Below are positions 33,387 to 45,344 of a stretch of 64,000 nucleotides of DNA, piece after piece. The DNA comes from Knufia peltigerae (Eukaryota; Ascomycota; Eurotiomycetes; Chaetothyriales; Trichomeriaceae). A model generated the notes under the pieces. The model saw only the letters and a program-made list of their open reading frames with translations. It did no database searches and was not told the DNA's origin. The DNA is taken from positions 682,001-746,000 of the forward strand of contig JAPDRN010000003.1 of assembly GCA_030247855.1 (NCBI GenBank), given 5' to 3'. A program made the translations under genes and the position numbers. Position 1 is the first letter of the stretch. Each line of letters starts with the position of its first letter.

Positions 33387-34272
33387 TTACTTCATTGCCT
33401 CCATAAACAAACCTCTCATGCCCTTCAATAGCGTTCCAATCTCTCTGGTCGAATTTAGTCGATCGACGACCTTCTCGACCTTGACAGCGTCCAGCTTTGG
33501 CTTCATATATACAACATCATACTTGCCACTACCCGTAGCTGGCACTTGTAATTCAAACATGGCCTCTCTTTCGTCGTTGGTGTTTGGACCTCCCTTCGAG
33601 GGCGGGAACATGAACACAATCCTCACCCTGCTCTCATCGCCGCTTCCCTCGATCCGACAACCCAGGTATGTTTCCCAGAAATTCAACTCGGGTCCGTTCA
33701 GACGACTTTGACCGTCCATCTTTTCAGCGTATTCACGCTGGGCCTGTAGCTTGATGTCGATCTGCCTCTGTGTCTGGACAATCGAACTTCTGAGCTTGTC
33801 GCAAGCCGCGGCTTGAGTCGCTTGATGAGATTCGAGCTTGGATATTTGTGCGTGCATCTCGTTCTTCTCGGCTTGCTCCCTCGCGAGGACATTGCTGTGG
33901 TTCGATAACGACGATTGTAATGTCGTGATCTGTGTGCTTTTGGAGCGTTGCTCCTCTGCCACGACGCAACAAATTTTAGTCCAATTTCCATAAATCGCCC
34001 ACAAACATTGTCTTACCGTTCAATTCTCCCAACCGTGCTCGAAATTCGTTTCTCTCTTGCAAAACGCGTTTCCTGCCTTGTTCGATAAATGCATCGAACC
34101 TGAGCGTGAAATCGGCCATGCGCTTCCGCAAGTCATCGAAGTTGAAGTCCACCGCCGGTAGTTGCGTGAGCGGGTTGTCCGAGTACGACATGGCGGCGGC
34201 ATTTTGGGATTGCGAGGCGCGGAAGGAGGAGATACTCGTCGAGAATGCAGCCGGATTGATTGTTGTAGCCAT
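33387..34272 (-). CDS. SPC25: Kinetochore protein Spc25
   Basis: Two exons on the minus strand: 34017-34272 and 33387-33955; 274 aa. It is a subunit of the Ndc80 complex that links kinetochores to microtubules. A short N-terminal region (VDFNFDDLRKRMADFTLRFD) leads to a coiled coil up to about residue 155, then the C-terminal RWD-like globular domain: NFWETYLGCRIEGSGDESRV, FMFPPSK, AMFELQVPATGSGKYDVVY and RLNSTREIGTLLKGMRGLF. The domain order and length fit Spc25 of filamentous fungi. Confidence 0.93.
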
Positions 34273-35001
34273 TTTTGCAAAACATGCAGTGTTGTTGTTG
34301 CAGGTGTTGAAAGATTAATCTTCGATTAACGCGTAGTGTTGAATTGTATGAGTGTCTACGCCGTATTCGAAGGAGAAGTTTTGGACGCTGAGATCAAAGA
34401 TGGTCGTCAAGGGCAACCACAACCACCCGCCCACCACTTGTCAAACTACTGTACGCCGCTTTTACAGTATTCGAACGACGTACTCGCGACTTTCATCTCA
34501 TCCTACTCGTACAATACGACTGGCTCACGCCTTCACTCACACTCGAAGTGCCTAGTAGTGTATTGTTATCTAGGAAAGACAAGCACTTGCTCAGTCTTGT
34601 CAAAATCGCGGCGCTGTTCAACAGTCATTTCATGAAGGATCGAACCCCGCTCCGTAGCAATCATTGTTCGCTCACCTCTGCTTGTCGCCTATATGCTGAT
34701 GCGCGTACTCGACGTGGCGTGAGCTAGGAGTGCAAGGGGGAAGAAAGTAAATCAAGCCGTATGGAAAGGGTACAACAGGTCATGCCTGACCTCCTTGGCA
34801 GTAAAGTGGTACTGAAGCTACGACCCGTACATGGATGTACTTCTCTACCCCCTCAAGGCCTCTCTATTTTCGAGAATTCGATCTTCAAGTATCTCTCCAG
34901 TACAACCTCATAATTATCCATCTCACTGCATAATACATCCAACTTGATTCATGATTGACTGTCGCTTGCTTGAACGCCAAACAATCCCCGACGAACCACC
35001 A
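34273..35001. other. Intergenic region upstream of SPC25
   Basis: About 730 bp. A GGATCGAACCCC string at 34638 resembles a tRNA T-arm on the minus strand, but no complete tRNA folds around it. Nothing else is supported. Confidence 0.4.
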
Positions 35002-37784
35002 TCACTTCAGCGAATCGTTTCGCAATTCCTGGGCCAACTCAGCCTTTCCTTCGCTATTCTCCGAACTCGCGTCGCCAGCGTCCACGTTCAAGAGTTGGGC
35101 CATCATGCTTTCCATCCTTGCCATCGACTCCTCCATTTTGTGAAGCCTTGCGTTTGCTTCCAGAAGGCGGGTGCCAGTATCCCCCTCGTCGTTGAAGTCT
35201 ACTAAAGAGTCCATTCGCTCGCCTCTCTTGGGCTTCCGATACCCACGGGGATGACCGGTCTCATCTTCTTCAGCTTCACTGGTGTCTGCAAATTCCCTCT
35301 TGATACGCTCAGGCTCTTGAGAATCTCTACGACGCTTCTGCTTTGTCTCTTTGGGGCTAACCGATCTTGCTTGATCGTTGTTAAACGCCCAGGTCTGCCG
35401 TCGCGACACCGGTGATTGTCCAAGCCCGCTGTTCAAGGTATTTCCGAGGGCTTTACTGATACCATCAGAGCCTTCCAGATCGTCTTCTTCCGCGATCTTG
35501 TCCAAAACAGATTGGGGTGGGTCGATGTCAAACACTGCATGTATGTCTCCATGCACGGTGAATCTCGAAATGGCCCAATACTGTCCAGCCGTCGCTTTCG
35601 GACCATTGGGATTTTTCCAGTCAATCTTTCTGTTTTTGTACCTCTTGTCTGTCACCCACAAGGTTCTTCGTTCGTACAACGATATAAGCAACAAGACGGG
35701 CAAGTTGAGTGTTCTGACCGCAGCAACGTTGACCTTGTGAAACATTCGCTCCGATATAATCCATTTCAACGGCAGCATGATCAAAAGGGCGAGAATGTTG
35801 AATGGTGGCAGGTACGCAAAGATGGCGTCGGACTTGACCCCTTCAAAGGTAAGGACTGCTCGTCGGAATTGGATTTCTTGAACAGCATTGCCGACGATGC
35901 TACTGAAGGTGTTTGTCAACATTGACACGAGTATCGTCAAGAAGAGCGTGTTGCCTAAAAAGGCGAACATGACCATCAATACTGGACCAAGGAACCAGTG
36001 AAAGTCGGGAGACTCATCGATGCCAGTGCCGTCAAGACCGAACCAGATCCATATCATCCATTTGCCAATTGTCACAGACTAGAGGAGGTCAGCAAAGAGA
36101 ATGTATGAAGTTGAACGACTTACCTGATGGGCACCGGCATGCAGCCATTTCAAACTCAAAAGAAACCCAGCAAAACACCATACGGCAAGAACAGTAAGTG
36201 TCATAAAGTCAGACATCATAGCTCTGAGCGACAAAAATAGCAGATTCTCCGACATGATGTTGAATGCTAGCCGTGGTATCAAAACCGGGGCCGCGCAACT
36301 CAAGATGTCGAGGGCCGTCCGCGCCAAAAGTATTGATTGCTCTTCATCATGTATCCGAAATGCGTGCAGTCGCAAAACCAGGTACGCCATGAAAAGAGAG
36401 CAAAATATGACATCGAGGAATGACCACAGGTTTTGTGAGTACACAACCCAACCGTGCTCCAGGATGGAAGCGAGTTGATCGAGCACCTGTTTTTGTTAGT
36501 CTCAGCCCGACAGGTATAGGGGTCCAGCATACCCAACCGGATGCATACACGTCAAAAACCGCCTCGATGACAGTATAATCCGTTCTCATCCGACTTTCGC
36601 GGCCAGCCATCACCACCAGATACAGTACTAGAAGCATGACGAACTGGCACACCTCGATAAGATTTCGCGTCCGTGGGACGATCAGTCGATACTGGTTGAG
36701 TAACGGTGCTCGCCGTGGATCGTACAACGAGATGGGTCGCTTCTTCCAGTGATCCGGGATGATATCGACAAAGGCGTTGGGAGTGTAAACCAATTTTCCT
36801 CGGTATATCGCGTCAACGACCTTCTGGCATGCACTACTGGCCAGAAAGCTCTTGCTTGCACTAACGATAGCAACCTCTAGAGCGGTCAACTTTCTCTCGA
36901 TCCTCCCGCCTCGCTCGCGCTTGGCCCAGTGCATGGCGTGGATACTTTGTTGGTAAACCTCGTCGGGGGCTCCTTGGAACGGTTCAAATCCTGCTACGAG
37001 GATGTTTGCCAACTTGAGGAGTCCTCGCGGACCGGGGTTTTGTTCATTGTACCTGCGAAGAATCTTCTCGGCCACCAATTCGCAGAGTAGAGCTCTGGTG
37101 AGATTCACTGTTTGATGATGAGTTGCGTAAGACTGTTCGCGGATGAATTGCATGCGGTTGACGAGAAGGCAGTAGACTTTGAGACAAGTCAGCAGGAGTC
37201 CCTGATTCAGATTTCGAAGGGGTTATGGCAGCGAACCAATAGAGAGGTCCTGCATTTCGTAGAAAGCGTCCACCAGCGGCCGAACCACTGAGATGTTCAT
37301 GCGCGGCGCCTTGAGTTGTTCGAGAGAATAAGGATCATCTATATTTTTGTGGGAGATTTTCAAGTCAGGGGGATTTTGTACGAAGTACGGAGTAATTGTA
37401 AGTTCAGTTGTAGATAGCAAGTCATACCTATACTATTGATGATATCTCTTCGTATACTGTTTGATTGATTTGCACCGTCAGTTTTATCCACCCCTGAAAA
37501 ATTAGTGGAACTCACCGATGAATATTCTCGTATACATTGCAGTTAGTGTTTCCATAGGGGTCGGCGGCACGAGGAGGTTCACGGTGCGCGCTCGTCCACG
37601 TACAGTGGGGCGGGTACAGACCGTCACTGTCGGCGACATCTTCCTCGTCATGTTGGGACGCGAGGAGCGCTTCTGTCTCGCCTCGTTGACGGTTCAGGCG
37701 GAATTGATGGCTGAAACCACGGGACGAATTGGATGGACGAGAAGAACGAGAATTGGTGCGAGGGTTTGATGGTCCAGGAGGCAT
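35002..37784 (-). CDS. YVC1: TRP-type vacuolar calcium channel, Yvc1-like
   Basis: Six exons on the minus strand: 37516-37784, 37428-37456, 37237-37338, 36533-37176, 36124-36486, 35002-36078; 827 aa. The second exon is only 29 bp, and the third intron uses an unusual GTTCGC donor. N-terminal cytosolic region: SIDDPYSLEQLKAPRMNISV, VVRPLVDAFYEMQDLS. Six or more hydrophobic segments follow, with a pore region WFGLDGTG and FHWFLGPVLMVMFAFLGNTLFLTILVSMLTN as the last helix. The C-terminus is long, charged and coiled (RLLEANARLHKMEESMARME). Yvc1 channels release vacuolar calcium on osmotic or mechanical stress. Confidence 0.93.
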
Positions 37785-38353
37785 GACGAGGTGAGTCGGT
37801 CAATCAGTCAGCCAGAAGGGAGTGAGTGAGTGATGCTTGATCAAGATATCGTCAGTAGCATTGCCATGATGACCAAGAGTCGCGAGAGACATGTGGTCCA
37901 AAGGATGAGGTTTATGACGATGGGAGAAAGCAAGAGTAAAGGAGTAACGGTACTCCTCTCGAGACAATTGAGCACAAATCTACTCGTGCCAAAGACCAGG
38001 GTTATTAGCTGCCCCAAGTAGGAGTAGGACGAGGGCTGAGTTTCACACGCAAGTCACTTTGACCAATTGGAGAGGAGAAATGACCTGGGATTACGATAAG
38101 CTTATCGCACCAAGCTTTTTCTTCTTTTTGTCAGAGGAAATGCCAGTCCTTTAGGCATTCATTACTCGTAGATGCAGACATTGCTTCAAAAGGCGGATTC
38201 ATAGGTACTCATCATTCCCATATCTCATTAAGCATTACATACATATATGCATTAGATAATCATTTGCACCTGTGAGGGACAAGTCTGTCCTGCCCATGCC
38301 TTGGTAGTTGTTCTGTTCCTCATTACCCTGGTGTCTTGTCTTCATCATCTTCT
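37785..38353. other. Intergenic region upstream of YVC1-like gene
   Basis: About 570 bp holding the channel's promoter and the 3' end of the next gene. No other feature. Confidence 0.4.
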
Positions 38354-39007
38354 TCATAAGAGAATCATTACGGTCGCCACAAAAGCCAACCACATTCCAT
38401 ATGACCAAAGATTAGGCATACCTCCTTCTTGACCCATGGAATCATTGCTCGTAACGTAGACTATACTCGGACCCGTGGTCGTGCTCTCCGCCGCTGCGGA
38501 AGTATACACAATCACTACCCCGTTACTCGTCGTCGTCATCTCCAGACCTGGCGTTATCGTCGTGTAGGAAGTCACTGTCGTCGTACCGATCCACGTGCCA
38601 CCTCCTCCGTGCGTCGGTGTCGGGGTAGGTGTGTTGTAGCAATTCGTCTCACATTGATCGCAGCACTCCCAGTATACCACCGTCGACGTGACTGGACAAG
38701 GAAGGTAGGATGTCACGGTGACAATGACATCTGATTGTGTATAGCATGTCGTATATGTCGTGGTTGGAGTCCAGGTGGACCAGTATGACGTCGTGGTCGG
38801 TGTCCACCATGCCGTTGTTGATATCGTTGGGGACGGTGTCCAGAACCCAGAGTCGCTTGAGGGTCAAAAATGTTAGTATGGACAATTGTTGACAATCATG
38901 CATGTGTAGTGCAATTGAGATGCGGTTTTCAAGAACAGAGACACTTACTATGCTAAAGCGTGGAACGAGAAAGTGAGGAGGAGGAAGGTGAAACCAGAGA
39001 CTATCAT
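38354..39007 (-). CDS. Secreted Ser/Thr-rich, probably GPI-anchored protein
   Basis: Two exons on the minus strand: 38949-39007 and 38354-38855; 186 aa. The signal peptide (MIVSGFTFLLLTFSFHALA) is encoded almost entirely by exon 1; splicing turns an apparent TAG stop into a Tyr codon (TA+C). The mature chain is packed with Thr, Ser, Pro and aromatic residues (WTPTTTSYWSTWTPTTT) expected to be O-mannosylated, plus a Cys cluster YWECCDQCETNCYN. The C-terminus ends in a hydrophobic segment (SYGMWLAFVATVMILL) after a small-residue stretch, as for GPI attachment. Likely a cell-surface protein; no enzyme motif seen. Confidence 0.85.
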
Positions 39008-40685
39008 TGTGACATTGAGCAGCTTTGGAGGTGCTATCTCACTTCTAGCCCTTCCCTCGAGTCTTAGAATGTTTGTTGTTATATGATCGGAATATACAAT
39101 GCTGATAGATAGCGACAGGACGATGTGCGCATCTGTAAAGGGTAGTGTATTACTCGACTCGTGTCGGATCAATTGTTGTAAGGCTTTCCAGAAGCCTCAT
39201 AAGCGAGTGCTGGTGTAGGTGATTGCGTGTGCGTACGTATGTGTGGATGTATGTCTCCGGTAGCCAGCCTTATAAGTGCAACGGAGCTCGAATAGGATCT
39301 TCCTTTGGAGATGAGTGATAGTCGAAGGATTCAAACAACACAAGCTATTGTACGAGGTAGCAAGACTCGAAGAAATCAGCGGTCCTGGCAAAGTTATGCT
39401 CAGTTCGGAAGCTTGATACCTACTCGCGGCAGTCGTATCTGGAAGCTCCTCATCTTTCGTCATTGGCTTGCTTTTGGTTTTCCAAAGATGAGACCAACTA
39501 CTGGTAGAAGGAGGGGCAAATACTCCCTACCCAAGACCCAGTTTGTGGGATAAGCAGACAAGCTTGCTTCATAGTCGTGATAAGGCGGGGCAATTCTAGT
39601 GTGGTTACTACACAGCTGAGGACAAGCAAAAGCAAAATGCCTCCTCCATACTCGCTTCTCCATACCCTTATCGCCATCTACGATGGGTTGGTTTTCCGAG
39701 ACAGCTTGGCCGTTGGAGCATTAGTTTGCGCCATCCAATCATGGACGCATGTGGTGGGATCTGAAAACAGGGATAAGGACGCTACCAACGAGGGTTGCGT
39801 ATGTATGGCGTGCATGGAACGGTACAACTCGTAACAAGAACTTGGAACAGTCAAAACCTACCTAGCTTTGAGCTTTACCTTGTCATTAGTATTGACGGAG
39901 ACTTCCGGGAGCCTCAAGCATATGAGCCTCTAGTTGTGTTGGACTGTTTCAGCTCGAACAGAAGCGGCGATGATGTCGCAGGTTGTGGGTTCCGAGTACA
40001 GTACGGAGTATGATGTCAGGCAGAAAAGTGTCGGGGAAAAAAAGAAGGAAGTGGGGAGTGATTTAATTGTCCAACAAGTACGCAGTACTCGGTACAGAAT
40101 ACTCGTAGTGTTAGAAAAAGTGGAAGCTGATGCACCACCAGTCTGAGCCTTTTTAGGACAGTTGCTTCGATTCCAAGAGGCTAATTGTCCTGGCGCAACA
40201 TCTTGGTTGCGTAGTGAGCAATGCCAGGCGCCGAACAAAGACTGTTATCATTATTGCGAGGAATGTCGGTGGGCTGAATTTGAGATAGAGACAGATGTTA
40301 TCTACCACTAGCACCATCGGCATCGGTAATACTTACTTGTACCGTAAAGACTGGAAGCTTCCCATCAGGTATTCAAGTCTTTCTTTACTTGCCAAGTCTC
40401 GCAACGACAGCCGCAACGAGAACAAATCATTTGTTGGCACAAATTCGCAAGGCAGTATGCGAATACTCTGTCCTGATGAAACAACTTGGAAGGCAAATCA
40501 TTGGTGTACTGGAAGACATTATCATCGAGGTCGCCTAAATATGCTGAATAGTGTAGTAATAAGACTACCTACGCAGCCTCGGCCTCGAAGGGCGTGCATC
40601 CTCTCAACCTCAAGAGATACCTGTCTTAAGGTAGATGTAGATGTCTTATCATGTAATCCATTGTATTGGGTGTATCATATTCCTT
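39008..40685. other. Gene-poor region, 1.7 kb
   Basis: No frame has family resemblance. A TACGGAGTA copy lies at 40002-40010, and related strings (GTACGCAGTACTCGGTAC) at 40078-40095. The longest frame (40295-40693) lacks motifs and is not called. Confidence 0.4.
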
Positions 40686-41955
40686 CATGCTGACTCACAA
40701 GTGCCTGGCGAAACAACCACATCCTCTTTATTGATTGCCCGCGCCTCGTCCCGCACCTGCACCTCTACCGGCACCTCCGCCCATGAATTGTTGTGCCCTG
40801 GAGAGATTGTCAGTACGGACTGGTTGATTTGGGATCAGAAAGGATAAGGGTGCTCACAGGTTAGCGAGGGCAGGATCTTGCATCATTTGCTGTATCTGGC
40901 TCATGTCGGGCATACCGCCGCCGCCGCCACCACCACCACCTCCTCCTCCGCCGCCTTCTCGTCGATTGTTCATCATGTTCTGAATAGTCGGGTTGTTCAT
41001 AAGTCCACTCAACGCTTCTGGGTTGCGCATGATATTTTGTGCCATGGAAGCAAACATAGGGTTGTTCATGATGCTGGCAAAGTCGAAACCACCTCCTCCT
41101 CCGCCACCACCACCACCACCACCGGCACCTCCTCCTCCAAGCATACTAGCGAGACTGGATAGATCGGGCATTCCACCGCCACCTCTAGTGTTCCCGGGCG
41201 CATCGTCCACCGCATCCTCGGGCATGTTGGCTTCCTCTGCTTCCATGCGAGCCAATTCTTTCTTTGCAGTCTCTAGACCTTTTCTCATTGCATCGCTGCC
41301 TCCACTGCCTTCAAAGTCAATGCCTTGTTGATATGCCTCGACACTACCTTTGGCGTCACCCATGGCGAATCTTGCCAGACCCAATCTGGACCACGCCTTT
41401 GTATACTTGGGGTCGGCTGCCACGGCCAACTCGGCATCTCTGACGGCGGAGGCATGGTCGCCGCTTGCGGAGTAAGCAGCAGCGCGGTTGGAGAGGTAGA
41501 TCGGGTTCGTAGGAGCGAATTTGATGGCTTCAGTGTACTTGTCAATAGCAGTCTTGTAGTCCTTTTGTTGCATCGCGGCATTTCCAGCACTCTTGAGCTT
41601 TTCGGCTTCGGGGTTGATAGGGCTGGGCTCGGCGGGTTTGGGAGGAGGGGCTGCATCAGAGCTCGAGCCTTTGCCCTTCAGCTTCTCGTAAACTTGGAAT
41701 ATGTTGAGGAGGGACTGTGATCCGACGGCTTCTGAGACGGCAGCTTTGTCTGCCGGATCGACCTTGAAGGCCTCGGCGATACAGTTGCTTGCGATCTCGA
41801 TGTTGTCTGCATCGTCTGCAGTGAGGGTGCCATCCTTGAGAGAGGTCGAGAGGAAATCTATTATCGACAGCGCCAGGCGCTTTTTCGAGTCTCCCAGAGA
41901 CTGGGAATGTCAGAATGCAGTTCAAGACGCAGACATGACAGCAGAAACGTACCAT
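40686..41955 (-). CDS. SGT2: Small glutamine-rich TPR co-chaperone Sgt2
   Basis: Coding segments 41953-41955 (ATG only), 40858-41900 and 40686-40797 on the minus strand; 385 aa. Sgt2 passes tail-anchored proteins to the Get4/5-Get3 pathway. The N-terminal dimerisation domain reads KKRLALSIIDFLSTSLKDG and SNCIAEAFKVD. A TPR domain follows (KLKSAGNAAMQQKDYKTAI, YLSNRAAAYSASGDHASAV, WSRLGLARFAMGDAKGSVEA). The C-terminus has NNPMFASMAQNIMRNPEAL and DMSQIQQMMQDPALANLAQQ methionine-rich helices for client binding, separated by two long glycine runs. The final exon's last 18 residues are less certain. Confidence 0.92.
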
Positions 41956-42495
41956 ATTGACAAAGGCGGACTGTGTTGGAGGGTGACGAAAGATACAAGC
42001 TACAAAATTTCAATGATGTTCTGTCCAAAGAAGCACCAGGCAGGATCCAAGTACACGGTATTGTTGATCGTGGATCCTCCGTACTCGACCCTCAAATTGA
42101 GGGATGACCCGCGACCGTGCCGCTTTAAAAAGTGACTTACCCTCCCCTCCGCCGTTTGCTCAACTTCTTCTCACCGTCATACTCAGTCTTAGCACCGGCC
42201 TCATTAGCTGACTGCGATTCATCTTGCAACCATGTCTGCACGCCGGGCGCAGTTGACGTGTACCAGTTCATAACTGAAATCTGGTAAATTCCCGGCTCTC
42301 CAGAACACGTCCGACTCATAGTAAGTACACAAGACTCAGTACGTCAACATACTCCTTCGTCCAGTCGAATCCGAGATCCATCTCCATATTCTTCAGTACA
42401 CTGCATGGTCCTGCACCGTGAACGAGATGGAACTTCTTCAAATTCCTTACTACGCACCCCCCCGTGGATGTGCCTCATGAAGGAAAACTCCCGGC
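41956..42495. other. Intergenic region between SGT2 and the APH-like gene
   Basis: About 540 bp shared by divergent genes. A minus-strand frame 42141-42271 starting MNWYTSTAPG ends at a good GTAAGT donor; it may be an SGT2 leader exon or a short upstream ORF, and is not called as a gene. Confidence 0.35.
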
Positions 42496-43255
42496 CATGG
42501 ACGCAATCAAGAACTCGACCGAGGTTCTCTGTGACCAGTCAGCTCGTCGGGTCGTCGGTGTCGGTCCGCATTTTGTCGTGAAATACGGCCTTCAGGTCGA
42601 CCTTGAGGAAGGCTGGAATATGATGTTTTTCAAAAATACGACGTCCGTCGTCGTTCCGAAAGTCTATGCACTTTTTCAGGACGCCCAAAGCAGTCAAAAC
42701 TATATTGTCAGGGAAAGAATTAATGGGGTTCGTCTAGATTTAATCTGGACTTCCTTGGATTTGGCGCAGAAGCAGACTGTTTGTTTCCAGATCAAGGCAA
42801 CCCTGACCGAATTACGCAAATTGCCCTCTCCCGATGGGTATTGTAGTCTCGGCTGTCAGCCTCTCCGAGACCACGTTTTCTGTACGGGACAGGAAGAGGA
42901 ATCCCTTAGGCTTGAGGGTCCATACAAGACGGAGACAGAATTGAACGGTGGCCTCGTCAAGAAATATCTAGCGTCTGGCGACCTCCCAGTCGGAAAAGCT
43001 GAATATTATCGTCGAGCCTTTCCTTCGGTTCTGACTGGACACCCCCCTACTTTTACACACGGGGATGTTCAGCGGAAAAACGTCTTGGTTAATCTGACGA
43101 AAGAAGACTGTCGCATTACGATTATTGACTGGGAGTTTGCCGGTTGGTATCCAAGTTACTGGGAGTACTCCCGGGCAATATTTGCCTGTGGCCACTTTGA
43201 TGATGATTGGAACGAATGGGTTGATTTTATTCTAGATCCATATCGGAATGAGTAG
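42496..43255 (+). CDS. Aminoglycoside phosphotransferase-family kinase-like protein
   Basis: Single exon, 252 aa from the ATG at 42496; a stop lies in frame upstream, and a further 5' exon is possible. Seen: VGPHFVVKYG (lysine of the N-lobe), YIVRERINGVRLDLIWTSL, the catalytic loop THGDVQRKNVLV (Asp and Asn in place) and IIDWEFAGWYPSYWEYSRA, the DFG-equivalent. Fungi carry many such APH/choline-kinase-like proteins of unknown substrate, often small-molecule kinases. No transmembrane or targeting signal. It is divergent from SGT2. Confidence 0.85.
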
Positions 43256-43872
43256 GCTTGGATGCAAATGTTGACGATTGAATTGTGGTCCTAGCAGAGA
43301 CACCCCTGATAAGAAACGCGAGGGCATCTAGACCACGAAATGTGAGACCAGGGGCGAGCACAGAGCGACATCAGCCTAGGCCCAGCGTGGGGTTCTACTG
43401 TACTTGTTGTTCTGTAGTTGTCGTTCTCTAAAGTAATGCTCATGACTATTTACATCTCCATACATACCAGGTAATGTCTGACAAATGTTGCATAAGCATA
43501 CATATACAGCATTTCAAACTCGGAACAGAATGGGCATACCGCTGCTAATACTGTAAGCCTCCTAACCTGTATCCCCATACTCCGTACCTACACCGCCTCC
43601 GTAACAGATGTTCAAGCCACGTTCAATTCTCGTCTACCAATAGTTCTATCACACTACACCCCCTGTATCACACCTCTCAGCCACGCCCTAATCAGCCCTG
43701 GCCAGGCCACATAAGCGCCGGCCAGCCATCCAGCAAGCGAGGGAGCGGGCGAAATGTGTGACCCAGCAAACTACGACTAATTCTACTCCGTACTCCCTGA
43801 AAAGAAACGGTGATTGTCTCTTGTTGTTTCAACCGTTTGGTCTTATTCGAGTGAGCCTTTTGTAGAAACACA
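43256..43872. other. Intergenic region with TACTCCGTA copies
   Basis: About 620 bp. TACTCCGTA copies lie at about 43578-43586 and 43784-43792. It holds the promoter of the next gene. No coding signal. Confidence 0.45.
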
Positions 43873-45218
43873 ATGGCACCATTATCTACAGACCTCTTCC
43901 GACGCAACTTCAACCCAGATCTCCCATCCCAAGAGTTTTTGAGACAATGGAAAACTCCCGGCGACGTCTTTTCGGTCTTGTTGATCCTCGGTGGTGATGT
44001 CGTTCTACGTGCCTTGGCACAACTTTCTGGCTCTGGCATAACCCCCGTGGCATTCTCTTTTGGTATATATAAAAACACCTCCGACTTGCACTCACTTCCT
44101 ACCGATCTCGATCTCAATCTCTCAAACCCCAAGGATTTGTCAATCTCTATGGGTACTGACAATAAACAACAACAGGATGGGTAGCATACGCCATCACCGC
44201 GGTGGTTTCGGCCATCGGAGAGAACAAGTTGATGCCACTTCCCGATTGTGCCTGTAAGGTGATCAATGGCAAGTCGGGCTACGTTCGGGACAACACCTGT
44301 TGGATCATCGGCCGTATTGTTCGAGACTTTGAAGCATGGGTTCACCAGGACGTCAAAGTGCATCTCGCCAAGATGATCGATCAGCGCTGGGAGGAGGACA
44401 AGCGAAAGGCCAAGGCCAAAACCAGCGGCGGCCCTGGAACAAGAAGCGACGATGTACCACCACCATCCCAAGCCGGTCTCTGTGTGTCGGTGTACAAGGC
44501 CGAATTAGCAGCCAAGGGATACCCGGGCTATGATCTCATGTATTGGCTCGGATTTGCGACGGCTTTCGTTCAGTTGGGTATCGCGGCCATCCCTTTTGGC
44601 ATTCACGGCGACTGGGGTATCTTGTTGATAACCGCGGCGGGTATCCTTCTCTCGTTCGTCTCTGGTTGCCTGCCACAGTGGAAGAAGGAAAAGTGGGCGT
44701 GCCGGGAGAAATCGACCAAAACCGTGATCCTGACCCGGGGCAATGGAAGCCAACACGCCATCGTCGTCCTCGGCGACGGTAAAGGCCTGGACCTCGAAGA
44801 TCTCGCGGCCGGTCAGACCAACGTCGACGTTTCGGCCTCGTGGGTGACCAGGGTTTCCGTCACCGTCCTTGCGGCCCTCTGGATCCTGGTGTTGATCACC
44901 GCTGCCGGCCTTTCTAGAGATACTTGGTTTTTGCTGGCTGTCGGCGGCATTGGAATCCTTCAAAACATCTTCGTCGCCGGTTGGAGACGATCCCCCCAGG
45001 CTTACGGGATTCCGTTGACCTTTGTGGAGGTCATCGGCAAGACCAAAGCCATGGACACCCTGTTCGCCGTGGAAGAAAAGTACCACCATATCGGCGCGAG
45101 CATGAGAGACACATTCTTTCCGGGAAAGCTAAGGGAAAATGAGGTCTGGAGATGGGAAGAGCTTGAAAGTATCGCCAAAGACAAAGATGCTGCAGCAAAG
45201 AGAGATTCCAGCAAATAA
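43873..45218 (+). CDS. Conserved-looking multi-span membrane protein, function unknown
   Basis: Two exons, 43873-44062 and 44176-45218; 410 aa. I do not recognise a named family. One hydrophobic segment lies near residues 29-75 (VFSVLLILGGDVVLRALAQL, then AYAITAVVSAIGE). A cytosolic-like charged stretch rich in Lys follows. Then come two helices around LGFATAFVQLGIAAIPFGIH and GILLITAAGILLSFVSGCLP, and two more around VTVLAALWILVLITAAGL and FLLAVGGIGILQNIFVAGW. The C-terminal 70 residues are soluble and charged. This layout is common in uncharacterised fungal plasma-membrane proteins. The intron joins SFG to WVAYAI in frame. Confidence 0.82.
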
Positions 45219-45344
45219 AGGTAACGTCTGTCTTCTCCGTAAAGAAGAGTAGAAGGATGGTGGACCCAAAGTATTCACACCTAGGGATGGATTATGGTTG
45301 GATTCTCTCTTGCTATATGTCGTTCTAGCCTCAACTCGTTCCGA

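Noticed and set aside
34630..34710. Possible tRNA on the minus strand (CGGGGTTCGATCC at 34638-34650)
   Set aside because: The T-loop-like string has a poor stem, and no A-box, anticodon arm or acceptor stem can be completed around it.
39305..40693. Several frames of 70-130 codons in the 39-40.7 kb spacer
   Set aside because: None resembles a protein family and they overlap on both strands.
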